Shown one piece after another: positions 34,127 to 43,432 of a stretch of 64,000 nt of DNA. Under the pieces are notes generated by a model. The model saw only the letters and a program-made list of their open reading frames with translations, did not search any database and had not been told where the DNA came from. The position numbers and the translations under genes are program-made. The DNA is from Petrimonas sulfuriphila (lineage in GTDB: Bacteria > Bacteroidota > Bacteroidia > Bacteroidales > Dysgonomonadaceae): the NCBI GenBank assembly GCA_038561985.1, contig CP073276.1, positions 2,790,001-2,854,000 of the forward strand. Reading direction: 5' to 3'. Position 1 is the first letter of the stretch; each line of letters begins with the position of its first letter.

Positions 34127-34399
34127 TCATCGGTGTGAAAATAGCTGGATGAAGAAAAAAAGTAGGGCTGCCACAACAATAATCAGGGAGACAATGGCAA
34201 TAATTTGATATTGCCGTTTTTTTTGTGAAGAAATTTCCTCAGCTTTTTCTATTTCAACGCTTTCTATGTTCCGTAAGTATTCTTCCGTTATGCGCGGCCG
34301 CTTATGCGACCTGAATCTTCCGCCTCCGACCTCCTTTCTTTGTGTGCGGTTTAGCTCCAGCTTCTTTATCATGTCCAGCATGTGTCCTTCACCACCCAT
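34127..34399 (-). CDS. Small tail-anchored hypothetical protein
   Basis: A 90-residue protein from ATG 34399; the frame is open upstream to 34561 but that part crosses the divergent DUF1015 promoter. A basic and glutamate-rich region (LELNRTQRKEVGGGRFRSHK) is followed by a single C-terminal transmembrane helix (IIAIVSLIIVVAALLFFFIQ). No family is recognised. ATG 34381 is an alternative start. Confidence 0.5.
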   Translation of the reverse strand: MGGEGHMLDMIKKLELNRTQRKEVGGGRFRSHKRPRITEEYLRNIESVEIEKAEEISSQKKRQYQIIAIVSLIIVVAALLFFFIQLFSHR

Positions 34400-34474
34400 A
34401 ATACTAAGTGTTTGATTGCTCACACCAAAGTTAAACAATTTCGCTGAATAACTACAAGGTTGGGAAAAAAACAG

Positions 34475-34482
34475 TACTTTTG
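34475..34482 (+). promoter_or_regulatory. -7 element of the DUF1015 gene
   Basis: TACTTTTG followed by C, 34 bp upstream of the ATG at 34517. No good -33 element is seen. Confidence 0.45.
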
Positions 34483-34516
34483 CAGCAGTATTCACAAATA
34501 ATATTAATCTTAAACA

Positions 34517-35761
34517 ATGGCAATTATTAAACCATTCAAGGGTGTTCGTCCACCCAAACAATTCGTAAAAGAGGTTGCATCGCGTCCGTATGATGTGCTA
34601 AATTCTGACGAGGCCCGCCGGGAAGCCGAAGGAAATGAAAAATCGCTCTATCGAATCATTAAACCGGAAATTGAATTTCCGGTTGGAAAAGATGAACACG
34701 ACGAGGATGTGTACGCGAAGGCTGCAGAGAATTTCCGGTTGTTTCAAGACAAAGGCTGGTTGGTGCAGGACGAAAAAGAAATGTATTACGTGTATGCACA
34801 GACAATGAACGGCAAGACGCAATATGGCCTGGTGGTCGGTGCTTACGTGGAAGATTACATAAACGGTAAAATCAAGAAACATGAGTTAACCCGGCGCGAT
34901 AAAGAAGAAGACCGGATGAAGCATGTGCGTGTGAACGATGCCAATATTGAACCCGTATTTTTTGCTTACCATTACAATGAAGAGATTAATGCCATAATAG
35001 CGCGGATTATCAGGCAGGAAGCTGAATATGATTTTATTTCCGTAGACGGTGTAGGACACCATTTCTGGCTGATTGACAATGATACCGATATCCGCCGCAT
35101 TACCGAAATTTTCGCCACTTTCCCGGCCATGTATATTGCTGATGGACACCACCGCTCCGCAGCGGCTGCCCTTGTAGGTGCTGAAAAGGCAAAGAATAAT
35201 CCTTACCACAGGGGGGATGAGGAGTATAACTATTTTATGGCGGTCTGTTTTCCGGACAATCAGTTGACAATTATCGATTACAACCGGGTGGTAAAGGATT
35301 TGAACGGATTATCCCCTGACGCATTTTTGAAAAAACTGGAAAAGAATTTCCTGGTTGAGCCTACCGGTTCCGAAATACAGAAACCCGGAAACTTACACAA
35401 CTTCTCGGTATATCTCGACGGACGTTCATTCAGTGTGACGGCAAAACCCGGAACCTATGACGATAACGACCCTATAGGTGCACTGGATGTAACGGTTACA
35501 TCCCTCCTTATCCTGGACGAGATTTTGGGAATAAAAGACCTGCGTTCCGATAAGCGTATTGATTTCGTGGGGGGAATCCGTGGCTTGGGAGAATTGAAAA
35601 AACGGGTGGACACCGGAGAAATGGCATTGGCGATAGCACTTTATCCTGTATCCATGAAGCAGTTGATGGATATTGCTGATTCTGGCAACATCATGCCTCC
35701 CAAAACAACGTGGTTTGAACCGAAACTTCGTTCAGGCCTGGTAATCCATAAACTTTCGTAA
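34517..35761 (+). CDS. DUF1015 family protein
   Basis: A 414-residue soluble protein recognisable by its opening AIIKPFKGVRPPKQFVKEVASRPYDVLN and by the central YIADGHHRSAAAALVG at about 210-225. The D-G-H-H-R motif resembles the ParB/SerK phosphotransferase motif. In other Bacteroidales this gene is found beside serine biosynthesis genes (serC, serA); that neighbourhood is absent here, and an M20 peptidase follows 13 bp later. An ATP- or ADP-dependent kinase role like SerK would be an inference from the motif. Confidence 0.8.
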   Translation: MAIIKPFKGVRPPKQFVKEVASRPYDVLNSDEARREAEGNEKSLYRIIKPEIEFPVGKDEHDEDVYAKAAENFRLFQDKGWLVQDEKEMYYVYAQTMNGKTQYGLVVGAYVEDYINGKIKKHELTRRDKEEDRMKHVRVNDANIEPVFFAYHYNEEINAIIARIIRQEAEYDFISVDGVGHHFWLIDNDTDIRRITEIFATFPAMYIADGHHRSAAAALVGAEKAKNNPYHRGDEEYNYFMAVCFPDNQLTIIDYNRVVKDLNGLSPDAFLKKLEKNFLVEPTGSEIQKPGNLHNFSVYLDGRSFSVTAKPGTYDDNDPIGALDVTVTSLLILDEILGIKDLRSDKRIDFVGGIRGLGELKKRVDTGEMALAIALYPVSMKQLMDIADSGNIMPPKTTWFEPKLRSGLVIHKLS

Positions 35762-35774
35762 ATCACAGGGAATA

Positions 35775-36995
35775 ATGCCCAAAGTAACAGACCGGATGGA
35801 AATGGCAAATAATGCGGTAATGATAAGAAAAGAATCGGAAAAAATTTTTACCGAAATTGTCGGACATTACCGCTATTTACATCAACATCCCGAGCTTTCC
35901 TATAAAGAAGAAAATACGGCAAGGTACATTACGGAGTTTTTGGATATCGAAAAAATTCCGTACCGCAGAAATATCGGAGGATATGGAATTCTGGCGTGGG
36001 TCGTAGGTGAAAAAGAAGGGGGTGGCAAAACTGCCGCTTTTGTTGCCGATATGGATGCTTTGCCTGTACACGAAAGAAATGATGTGCCGTATAAATCGGT
36101 GACCGATGGTATCATGCATGCCTGTGGCCACGATTCACACACGGCATCGTTGATGGGGACAGCCAAAATAGTGAATTCGCTGCGAAGTGAATTTTCCGGC
36201 ACGGTATTGTTTGTGTTTCAACCTGGAGAGGAACAATCGCCCGGTGGAGCCGCCTTGATGTTAAAAGACGGCGTTTTCCGGGATTTTAACCCCGATTTCG
36301 TAATAAAACAGCATGCTTATGTGGACTTACCAGCCGGAATGGTGGCATTCCAAACCGGAACGGTAATGGCATCTGCCGATGAAATTCACATTAAGGTAAA
36401 AGGAGAGGGTGGCCACGGCGCATTACCTCATGAACTGAACGATACGGTGCTGGCTGCTTCGAACATCCTTATTGCTCTTCAACAAGTGGTAAGCCGTCGC
36501 AGAAATCCGTTTCAACCCATGACACTTTCTTTCGGGAAATTCATTGCCGACGGTGCAACCAACGTTATTCCTTCGGAAGTAGTGCTTGCCGGCTCACTCA
36601 GGTGTATGGACGAAAGCGAACGACAGAAGATGCTTGGTGTCATCCCGCAAATTATTGATTCGGTATCTGCTGCCTATGGGTGTAGCTGTGAGATTGTTAT
36701 GCCTGAAGGTTATCCGTGCACCGTCAGTCATGCTGCTGTAACTGAAAAAGTACGTTCGCAGGCTATTGAATTTTTAGGCGAAGCCGGGGTTTCGGAGTAC
36801 CCCGTACGCATGACAGCAGAGGATTTTGGCTTTTTTTCCCAGCAATATCCGTGCTGTTTTTATCGGTTTGGTGTGGCCGACAGAAGCGGGGCTTGCGGCA
36901 AGCTTCACTCATCCAATTTTCTCATCGACGAAAAGGCATTGTTAACCGCTTCATCGTTATTTGCTTTTATTGCTCTCGATTCACTTGAAAGGTAA
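35775..36995 (+). CDS. M20-family amidohydrolase (hippurate hydrolase/IAA-amino acid hydrolase type)
   Basis: A 406-residue di-metal peptidase or amidohydrolase. HQHPELSYKEENTARYI opens the catalytic domain, and MHACGHDSHTASLMG at about 116-130 supplies the Cys/His metal ligands. FQPGEEQSPGGAALML holds the catalytic glutamate pair, and KLHSSNFLIDE the last ligand. The dimerisation lid lies at about 195-300 (VKGEGGHGALPHELND). It would remove an acyl group from N-acyl amino acids. Probably co-transcribed with the DUF1015 gene. The start 35775 gives about 12 residues before the fold begins, so a later ATG is also possible. Confidence 0.85.
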   Translation: MPKVTDRMEMANNAVMIRKESEKIFTEIVGHYRYLHQHPELSYKEENTARYITEFLDIEKIPYRRNIGGYGILAWVVGEKEGGGKTAAFVADMDALPVHERNDVPYKSVTDGIMHACGHDSHTASLMGTAKIVNSLRSEFSGTVLFVFQPGEEQSPGGAALMLKDGVFRDFNPDFVIKQHAYVDLPAGMVAFQTGTVMASADEIHIKVKGEGGHGALPHELNDTVLAASNILIALQQVVSRRRNPFQPMTLSFGKFIADGATNVIPSEVVLAGSLRCMDESERQKMLGVIPQIIDSVSAAYGCSCEIVMPEGYPCTVSHAAVTEKVRSQAIEFLGEAGVSEYPVRMTAEDFGFFSQQYPCCFYRFGVADRSGACGKLHSSNFLIDEKALLTASSLFAFIALDSLER

Positions 36996-37009
36996 TAATT
37001 TATTCGTTT

Positions 37010-37043
37010 TTTGCTGTTAGGAACCTGTTTTTTTATATTTTTG
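37010..37043 (+). promoter_or_regulatory. Promoter of the Lrp-family gene
   Basis: TTTG at 37010-37013, a 22-bp spacer and TATTTTTG at 37036-37043. The spacer is slightly long. It lies 42 bp before the start codon. Confidence 0.45.
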
Positions 37044-37084
37044 TAAAAAAATAATCATTTTTCTAACAAATTAAAAGTATAACT

Positions 37085-37549
37085 ATGGCTTATCATGATT
37101 TAGACGAACTGGATGGGAAAATCCTGAAACTTATTGTAAACAACGCACGAATTCCCTTTCTTGAAGTAGCCCGCGAATGTGGTGTGTCGGGTGCAGCCAT
37201 TCACCAACGCGTACAGAAATTAGTCAATTTAGGCGTTATCAAGGGATCTGAATTTATCCTTGATGCTGAAAAGATAGGTTACGAAACGTGTGCTTATGTG
37301 GGGTTGTTTCTTGTATCGCCTTCGTCTTTCGATAGCGTAGTGAAAGAATTGGAGAAAATCCCCGAAGTGGTGGAGTGTTATTACACTACCGGGCAGTATG
37401 ACCTGTTAATTAAAGTGTTCGCTAAAAACAACAAAGATCTACTTCGTATTATCCACAGTCAGCTTCAACCTCTTGGTCTGGCCAGAACCGAAACGTTGAT
37501 GTGCTTCAAAGATGCTTTTCGCAAGAAATTGCCGATAGATTTTTCGTAA
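37085..37549 (+). CDS. Lrp/AsnC-family transcriptional regulator
   Basis: A 154-residue regulator. The HTH is at residues 5-55 (LDELDGKILKLIVNNARIP, then EVARECGVSGAAIHQRVQKL), followed by the RAM/ACT-like ligand domain (YVGLFLVSPSSFDSVVKEL, VVECYYTTGQYDLLIKVF). Members sense amino acids and act as feast/famine regulators. The gene is 32 bp upstream of the GH76 gene, so read-through into the mannan cluster is possible, but control of that cluster by this protein is not shown. Confidence 0.9.
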   Translation: MAYHDLDELDGKILKLIVNNARIPFLEVARECGVSGAAIHQRVQKLVNLGVIKGSEFILDAEKIGYETCAYVGLFLVSPSSFDSVVKELEKIPEVVECYYTTGQYDLLIKVFAKNNKDLLRIIHSQLQPLGLARTETLMCFKDAFRKKLPIDFS

Positions 37550-37581
37550 AAAAATTATTACCTGTTTTATTTCAAAGTCAG

Positions 37582-38793
37582 ATGGTGGGCAAAAAAAAAA
37601 TATTGATATTTATTTTTGTTTTTACCGGTTTGCTATTCTGTGCTGGTAATGCCGGAGTTCCAGGTAAAAAAGTGGAAGGAATAGGCAATGAAAAGCAGAT
37701 TGCTGACTTTATTCTCACTAATGTTATAAGACTTTATGATGTTCCTGAACACGGATTGTTGTCGGAAACCTATCCGATAAATCCCGATCACAAAGTAAAT
37801 TACCTGGCTGAGGGGAGCACTCAAAAACAAAAACAGGAAGTGTCTTTTTTATGGCCTTACTCGGGTGTGATTTCTGGAACGGTTGCCCTGTATGCTTTTA
37901 CGAAGGAAAAAAAATACCTTGATCTGATGGAGAAGCGCTTGTTGCCGGGGTTGGAGAAATACTTCGATACATCGCGTCACCCCGGAGGTTATCAGTCTTA
38001 TCCTATTTTTGCGGGACACAGTGATAGGTTCTATGATGATAATGTATGGCTGGCACTTGATTTTTGTACGTTCTACGCAAATACTCAAAACAAGAAATAC
38101 CTCGATAAAGCACTTGAAATATATGACTTTGTTTACAGCGGATGGGACGGTAACCTGGGTGGGGGAGTTTATTGGTGTGAGCAAAAAAAAACCAGTAAAA
38201 ACACCTGCTCCAATGCTCCGTCAGCCGTACTCAGTGCCAGGTTGTATCAGTTAACCGGCGATGAAAAATTCCTTTCACGTGCAGTAGAGACTTATCTCTG
38301 GACAAAAAACAATTTACTGGACCGGTCTGATTTTGTTTATTGGGATAATGTTGCGCTTGATGGAAAAATTGATAAAAGGAAATATACTTACAACAGCGGG
38401 CAAATGATCGAAGCGGGAGTTTTGCTTTACCAGATTACCGGTGACAGAACATACCTGACTGATGCTCAAAAAACAGCATCGGGAACTTATCAATATTTTA
38501 CAACTGTTGAATCAACTGCGGAGGGAAGAATAGTGTTCTATCCCGATACTCCGTGGTTTAATGCAATACTTTTCAGGGGATTAAAAGCGCTTTATATCGT
38601 GGACGGAAACAAGAAATATATTCAATCCATGCTTGAAAACGCTCACTTTGCCTGGAGCAATACAGCAGATGAGCATAACCTGCTTGGAAAAGACTGGAGG
38701 AAAAAGTCGACACAACCCTATAAATGGTTGCTCGATAATGCTTGTATGATTGAACTTTTCGCCGGACTCGGCGACATTACTAAAATTAAGTGA
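37582..38793 (+). CDS. GH76-family alpha-1,6-mannanase-like protein
   Basis: A 403-residue secreted protein, start ATG 37582 (the frame is open to 37501 inside the Lrp gene). A signal peptide (KKKILIFIFVFTGLLFCAGN) is present, and LLFC could act as a weak lipobox. The (alpha/alpha)6 fold shows the GH76 catalytic aspartate pair in HSDRFYDDNVWLALDF at about 150-165 and repeated helix pairs such as YTYNSGQMIEAGVLLY. GH76 enzymes cut internal alpha-1,6-mannosidic bonds of fungal-type mannan backbones. It is first of three mannan genes, 6 bp from GH125. Confidence 0.82.
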   Translation: MVGKKKILIFIFVFTGLLFCAGNAGVPGKKVEGIGNEKQIADFILTNVIRLYDVPEHGLLSETYPINPDHKVNYLAEGSTQKQKQEVSFLWPYSGVISGTVALYAFTKEKKYLDLMEKRLLPGLEKYFDTSRHPGGYQSYPIFAGHSDRFYDDNVWLALDFCTFYANTQNKKYLDKALEIYDFVYSGWDGNLGGGVYWCEQKKTSKNTCSNAPSAVLSARLYQLTGDEKFLSRAVETYLWTKNNLLDRSDFVYWDNVALDGKIDKRKYTYNSGQMIEAGVLLYQITGDRTYLTDAQKTASGTYQYFTTVESTAEGRIVFYPDTPWFNAILFRGLKALYIVDGNKKYIQSMLENAHFAWSNTADEHNLLGKDWRKKSTQPYKWLLDNACMIELFAGLGDITKIK

Positions 38794-38799
38794 ATAAAA

Positions 38800-40245
38800 A
38801 TGACTTCAAGGAGAAATTTTATCAAAAAAAGTGCCCTGGGGCTTACGGCCTTGGCTGTAAATCCTTCCTGGGCGAAAGGAAAAATCACAACTTCCGGCCA
38901 GGCGGGTAAATATGTGTCACGACGGCCTCCTGTTTCTGAAAGAAAATTTGTTTCAAGGGCTGTGGAAACGACCATCACAAGGGTTAAGTCCAAGATTAAA
39001 GATGAAAAATTGGCTTGGATGTTCGAGAACTGTTTTCCGAACACGTTGGATACAACCGTGAATTTTTCAATGAGAAACGGGAAACCCGATACTTTTGTAA
39101 TTACGGGGGACATCGATGCCATGTGGCTTCGTGACTCCTCGGCGCAAGTTTGGCCTTATCTTCCTTTAATGAACGAAGACAATCAACTCAAACAGATGAT
39201 TGCAGGCGTTGTAAACAGGCAAACGCAGTGTATACTTGTCGACCCTTATGCGAACGCATTTTATCCTAATCCTAATCCCAAAGGGGAATGGAGAACGGAC
39301 AATACCGATATGAAACCCGAGGTGCACGAGCGCAAGTGGGAAATTGATTCACTTTGTTATCCTATTCGTCTGGCTTACCATTATTGGAAAACGACCAACG
39401 ATACCTCGGTCTTTGATGCCGATTGGCGAAAAGCGATGGCATTGGTGTTGAAAACCTTCAGGGAACAACAACGAAAAGAAAATGAAGGGCCATATACTTT
39501 CCTACGTGTTACCGACCGCCAGTTGGATACGGTAAATAATAAGGGATTGGGGAATCCTGTGAATCCTGTCGGATTAATCGTTTCTTCGTTCCGTCCTTCG
39601 GATGATGCTACCACTTTTGGATTTCTGGTTCCTTCCAATATGTTTGCCGTAACCTCGCTGAAGCAATTGGTCGAAATTTCGGAATCGGTTACCAAGGATG
39701 CTTCTTTTGCGAAAGAGTGCAAATCCCTGGCCGACGAGGTTGATGTAGCTGTTAAGAAATATGCGGTCACCACACATCCCAACCACGGTCAAATCTACGC
39801 ATTTGAAGTGGACGGATTTGGAAATTATTACCTGATGGACGATGCTAATGTCCCAAGTTTATTGGCAATTCCGTACTTGGGTGGCGAATGTGACGATGAC
39901 GCTATCTACCGAAATACGCGTAATTTCGTGTTGAGCAAAGATAATCCGTATTTCTTTAAAGGAACTGCAGGGGAGGGAATTGGTGGACCACACATCGGTT
40001 ATGATATGATTTGGCCCATGAGTATTATTTTGCGTGCAATTACAAGCCAGAGCGACGATGAGATTCGACATTGTATACAAATGCTTCGTGATACTGACGC
40101 CGGTACCGGATTCATGCATGAATCGTTTCATAAAAATGATCCTGCAAATTTTACACGAACATGGTTCGCATGGGTTAACACTCTTTTTGGAGAATTGATT
40201 CTTAAATTAGAGAAGGAAAATAAAATGAACCTATTAAACACTTAA
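38800..40245 (+). CDS. GH125-family exo-alpha-1,6-mannosidase
   Basis: A 481-residue enzyme with a Tat signal (TSRRNFIKKSALGLTALAVN), so exported folded. The GH125 (formerly DUF1237) signatures are present: FVITGDIDAMWLRDSSAQVW at about 105-124 with the catalytic acid region, and LLAIPYLGGECDD, then GEGIGGPHIGYDMIWPMSI and MHESFHKNDPANFTRTWFAW near the end. These enzymes release mannose from alpha-1,6-linked mannosides and suit a role downstream of the GH76 endo-enzyme. Confidence 0.92.
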   Translation: MTSRRNFIKKSALGLTALAVNPSWAKGKITTSGQAGKYVSRRPPVSERKFVSRAVETTITRVKSKIKDEKLAWMFENCFPNTLDTTVNFSMRNGKPDTFVITGDIDAMWLRDSSAQVWPYLPLMNEDNQLKQMIAGVVNRQTQCILVDPYANAFYPNPNPKGEWRTDNTDMKPEVHERKWEIDSLCYPIRLAYHYWKTTNDTSVFDADWRKAMALVLKTFREQQRKENEGPYTFLRVTDRQLDTVNNKGLGNPVNPVGLIVSSFRPSDDATTFGFLVPSNMFAVTSLKQLVEISESVTKDASFAKECKSLADEVDVAVKKYAVTTHPNHGQIYAFEVDGFGNYYLMDDANVPSLLAIPYLGGECDDDAIYRNTRNFVLSKDNPYFFKGTAGEGIGGPHIGYDMIWPMSIILRAITSQSDDEIRHCIQMLRDTDAGTGFMHESFHKNDPANFTRTWFAWVNTLFGELILKLEKENKMNLLNT

Positions 40246-40256
40246 AAATAAGCGTA

Positions 40257-42542
40257 ATGAAATCAAATTCAGTGTTTCTTCTTTTGTTGCTGAGCGTTTA
40301 TCTTGTTCACGCACAGGATAAATTAGAACCGGTTGATTATGTGAGTATTCTTGTAGGAACTCAATCCAAGTTTGAACTTTCCAACGGAAATACCTATCCT
40401 GTCATTGCCCTGCCGTGGGCAATGAATTTTTGGACTCCTCAGACAGGAAAAATGGGCGATGGATGGATTTACCGCTACGATGCGGATAAGATCCGCGGAT
40501 TTAAGCAGACACACCAACCAAGTCCCTGGATGAACGATTATGGCCAGTTCTCGATTATGCCAATTGTTGGCAAAACGGTTTTTAACGAAGAAGAACGTGC
40601 CAGTTGGTTTTCGCACAAGGCGGAGATTGCCAAACCTTATTATTACAGCGTTTATCTGGCAGATTACGATGTGACAACCGAAATTACACCAACGGAACGC
40701 GCGGCTATTTTCCGTTTCACGTTTCCCGAAACCGAAGACGCAAACCTGATAATCGATGCTTTCAATAAAGGATCTTCGGTGGAGGTTTTGCCTGAAAAAA
40801 ATGCAATTATCGGCTATACAACCCGTAATAGCGGCGGAGTCCCCGATAATTTCAAAAACCATTTTGTAATTGTTTTCGATAAGCCGTTTCGAACATATTT
40901 TGACGTAAGAGATGCAATGATCGGAAAGAAAAAAGCCGATAAAACGCAAAGCGATCATTCCGGAGCAATCGTTAAATTCAAAACACAGCGCGGCGAGCAA
41001 ATAGTAGCGCGCGTTGCATCCTCTTTCATCAGTTACGATCAGGCGTGGCAAAACCTGAAAGAGGTTGAAAGCAAGAGTTTCGAAAATGTTAAGCAGGAAG
41101 GCAGAAAATCGTGGAATGAAGTATTGGGCAAAGTAGAGATTGAAGATGACAATATTGACAACAAACGCACTTTTTATTCCACCCTTTATCGTTCAACGCT
41201 CTTTCCCCGTAAGTTTTACGAAATTGATGCCCAGGGAAATGCAATACATTATAGCCCTTACAACGGGCAGGTACTCCCCGGATATATGTATACAGATACC
41301 GGATTTTGGGATACATTCCGTTCCCTGTTTCCTTTGCTGAATTTGATGTACCCGTCTGTCAACAAGGAGATTCAGGAGGGGTTGATTAATACGTACAAAG
41401 AGAGCGGCTTCCTGCCTGAATGGGCAAGTCCTGGACACCGTGGAATCATGATTGGGAACAATTCGGCTTCGGTGGTGGCCGATGCTTACCTGAAAGGGTT
41501 ACGCGGCTACGATATCGAAACGCTTTATGAGGCAATGATACACGGAACGGAGAATGTACATCCGAAGGTCTCGTCTACCGGGCGGTTGGGGCATGAATAT
41601 TACAATACACTTGGCTACGTTCCTTATGATGTGAAGATCAAAGAAAATGCGGCGCGCACGCTGGAATACGCGTATGCCGACTGGACAATTTATAAATTGG
41701 CCAAAGCCTTGAACCGTCCCCAGGCGGAGATCGACCTATACGCGAAACGTTGCCAAAATTACCGTAATTTGTATTCACCTGAGTACAAACTGATGAGGGG
41801 CAAGAACAAGGACGGAACGTTTCAGTCGCCTTTCAGCCCCACGAAATGGGGGGATGCATTTACCGAAGGCAACAGTTGGCACTACACCTGGTCGGTATTT
41901 CACGATCCGCAAGGATTGATCGATCTGATGGGTGGAAACAAGGAATTTGTGAATATGCTGGATTCTGTTTTCAAGATGCCACCGGTTTTTGACGATAGCT
42001 ATTACGGATTTCCTATTCACGAAATCCGGGAGATGCAGATTATGAATATGGGGCAGTATGCTCACGGGAATCAACCCATTCAGCACATGGTATACCTCTA
42101 CAATTATGCAGGAGAACCCTGGAAAACCCAATACTGGGCGCGTGAAGTGATGAATAAACTTTATACGCCCGCTCCCGACGGTTATTGCGGTGATGAAGAT
42201 AACGGGCAAACGTCGGCATGGTATGTTTTTTCTGCTATGGGATTTTACCCGGTTTGTCCGGGAAGCGATGAATATATCCTGGGGTCACCGTTGTTTGAGA
42301 AAATAACCGTTCACCTGGAAAACGGGAGAAAACTACTGATAAATTCTCCAGGGAACAGTAAGTCAACTCGTTACATTTCGGACTTTAGATTGAACGGAAA
42401 AACGTATACCAAAAACTACGTGAAGCATCAGGATTTGATGGAAGGAGCCAGAATTGATGTGAAGATGTCGGATAAACCGAACAGGACAAGGGGAATCCGA
42501 AAGTCCGATTTTCCGTATTCGTTTTCCAACGAGAATAAATAA
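40257..42542 (+). CDS. GH92-family exo-alpha-mannosidase (probably alpha-1,2)
   Basis: A 761-residue secreted, calcium-dependent mannosidase. The signal peptide is MKSNSVFLLLLLSVYLVHAQ. It has the GH92 features DYVSILVGTQSKFELSNGNT, YPVIALPWAMNFWTPQTG, the DTGFWDTFRSLFPL loop, EGNSWHYTWSVFHD, and at the C-terminus YCGDEDNGQTSAWYVFSAMG with the catalytic acidic residues. GH92 enzymes strip alpha-1,2 or alpha-1,3 mannose side chains by inversion. With GH76 and GH125 it would complete degradation of a branched alpha-mannan or high-mannose glycan. Confidence 0.93.
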   Translation: MKSNSVFLLLLLSVYLVHAQDKLEPVDYVSILVGTQSKFELSNGNTYPVIALPWAMNFWTPQTGKMGDGWIYRYDADKIRGFKQTHQPSPWMNDYGQFSIMPIVGKTVFNEEERASWFSHKAEIAKPYYYSVYLADYDVTTEITPTERAAIFRFTFPETEDANLIIDAFNKGSSVEVLPEKNAIIGYTTRNSGGVPDNFKNHFVIVFDKPFRTYFDVRDAMIGKKKADKTQSDHSGAIVKFKTQRGEQIVARVASSFISYDQAWQNLKEVESKSFENVKQEGRKSWNEVLGKVEIEDDNIDNKRTFYSTLYRSTLFPRKFYEIDAQGNAIHYSPYNGQVLPGYMYTDTGFWDTFRSLFPLLNLMYPSVNKEIQEGLINTYKESGFLPEWASPGHRGIMIGNNSASVVADAYLKGLRGYDIETLYEAMIHGTENVHPKVSSTGRLGHEYYNTLGYVPYDVKIKENAARTLEYAYADWTIYKLAKALNRPQAEIDLYAKRCQNYRNLYSPEYKLMRGKNKDGTFQSPFSPTKWGDAFTEGNSWHYTWSVFHDPQGLIDLMGGNKEFVNMLDSVFKMPPVFDDSYYGFPIHEIREMQIMNMGQYAHGNQPIQHMVYLYNYAGEPWKTQYWAREVMNKLYTPAPDGYCGDEDNGQTSAWYVFSAMGFYPVCPGSDEYILGSPLFEKITVHLENGRKLLINSPGNSKSTRYISDFRLNGKTYTKNYVKHQDLMEGARIDVKMSDKPNRTRGIRKSDFPYSFSNENK

Positions 42543-42545
42543 CAA

Positions 42546-42577
42546 AAAAAGTGCTGAAATTTACTTCAGCACTTTTT
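42546..42577. terminator. Bidirectional terminator overlapping the end of rlpA
   Basis: A 13-bp stem AAAAAGTGCTGAA / TTCAGCACTTTTT around a 6-base loop. It serves the GH92 gene (+) and rlpA (-), and the right arm includes the last five codons of rlpA. Confidence 0.8.
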
Positions 42578-43025
42578 CTTTGTCTATTTTCAAATTCTTC
42601 CCTGCCGGGTGAGAAACTTTCACAAAGATATTGTTGAATTCGAAAACAAACGGCTTGAATCTTGTTAGGTCCCAAATCCATTCGCTGAGCTCCACCGTAG
42701 TGACACCTTGATGGATAATGTCCAGTTGCTTGGCAGCGGCATACGACAAGTCGATGATTTTATTTCTGGAGTATGGGCCGCGATCGGTTACTTCCACCAG
42801 TACCTTCTTTCCGTTTTTCGGATTTATCACTTCCAGTATGGTCCCAAACGGATAGGTTTTGTGAGCGCAAGTGAGGCTGTCTCTATGGTAGGGTATGCCA
42901 CTTGATGTTTTCCGGCCGTGAAACTTGTCGGCATAATAGGACGCTCCTCCTTTTTGCTGTGCAAAAACAGGGCTATTTAATGTGTTTATAAACAGAATGA
43001 TAATAAAAAAGAACGACTTTTTCAT
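42561..43025 (-). CDS. RlpA-like septal lytic transglycosylase / double-psi beta-barrel protein
   Basis: A 154-residue secreted protein with signal peptide ([22 protein letters not shown]). The RlpA double-psi beta-barrel shows [21 protein letters not shown], then [20 protein letters not shown] and [21 protein letters not shown], which includes the conserved D-R-G-P-Y and D-L-S residues. It lacks the SPOR domain of E. coli RlpA. It would cleave denuded glycan strands at the septum, or simply bind them. Confidence 0.85.
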   Translation of the reverse strand: MKKSFFFIIILFINTLNSPVFAQQKGGASYYADKFHGRKTSSGIPYHRDSLTCAHKTYPFGTILEVINPKNGKKVLVEVTDRGPYSRNKIIDLSYAAAKQLDIIHQGVTTVELSEWIWDLTRFKPFVFEFNNIFVKVSHPAGKNLKIDKEKVLK

Positions 43026-43051
43026 TGTCTCTTGTTTTGATTTTCACACTG

Positions 43052-43059
43052 CAAATGTA
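43052..43059 (-). promoter_or_regulatory. -7 element of rlpA
   Basis: TACATTTG on the reverse strand, 26 bp upstream of the rlpA start, embedded in a very A/T-rich stretch. No -33 match. Confidence 0.4.
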
Positions 43060-43212
43060 TAAAAAAAATGAGAGTCTCCCATTTTTTTTATTTTTTTTGC
43101 CCATAAAGATACCAGATCATTTTTTATCGTGGTTATCTGCAGGCTCACAAACCAGATCCGGAGATGCAGGAGATATTGGGAAGATTGACGCGTTAACCCG
43201 TAGAAAAGAAAA

Positions 43213-43236
43213 AAGGAAAGTATTAAAACTTTCCTT
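43213..43236 (-). terminator. Terminator after tRNA-fMet
   Basis: Reverse-strand stem AAGGAAAGT / ACTTTCCTT with a 6-base loop, then TTTTCTTTTC. It lies 7 bp beyond the 3' end of the tRNA. Confidence 0.75.
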
Positions 43237-43242
43237 CAGTAG

Positions 43243-43315
<73 letters not shown>

Positions 43316-43407
43316 ATATGTTTTCATTAATTGAGGTGCAAAGATACAATGTTTTTATTTATAAAACAAGTTTTTTGTATTTCTTTTTTTTTCTGCGACA
43401 AAATATG

Positions 43408-43415
43408 TACTTTTG
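43408..43415 (+). promoter_or_regulatory. -7 element of the 43433 operon
   Basis: TACTTTTG, 17 bp upstream of ATG 43433. This implies a nearly leaderless transcript. The -33 region is T-rich without a clear TTTG. Confidence 0.45.
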
Positions 43416-43432
43416 GTATAAATTTCAAAACC

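Noticed and set aside
34400-34561. N-terminal extension of the 34127 gene
   Set aside because: It runs through the promoter and start of the divergent DUF1015 gene and encodes a Cys/Phe-rich segment unlike the rest.
43062-43089. A terminator-like stem (AAAAAATG / CATTTTTT) upstream of rlpA
   Set aside because: The stem is nearly all A-T and overlaps the rlpA promoter; it is better explained by the A/T-rich promoter region.
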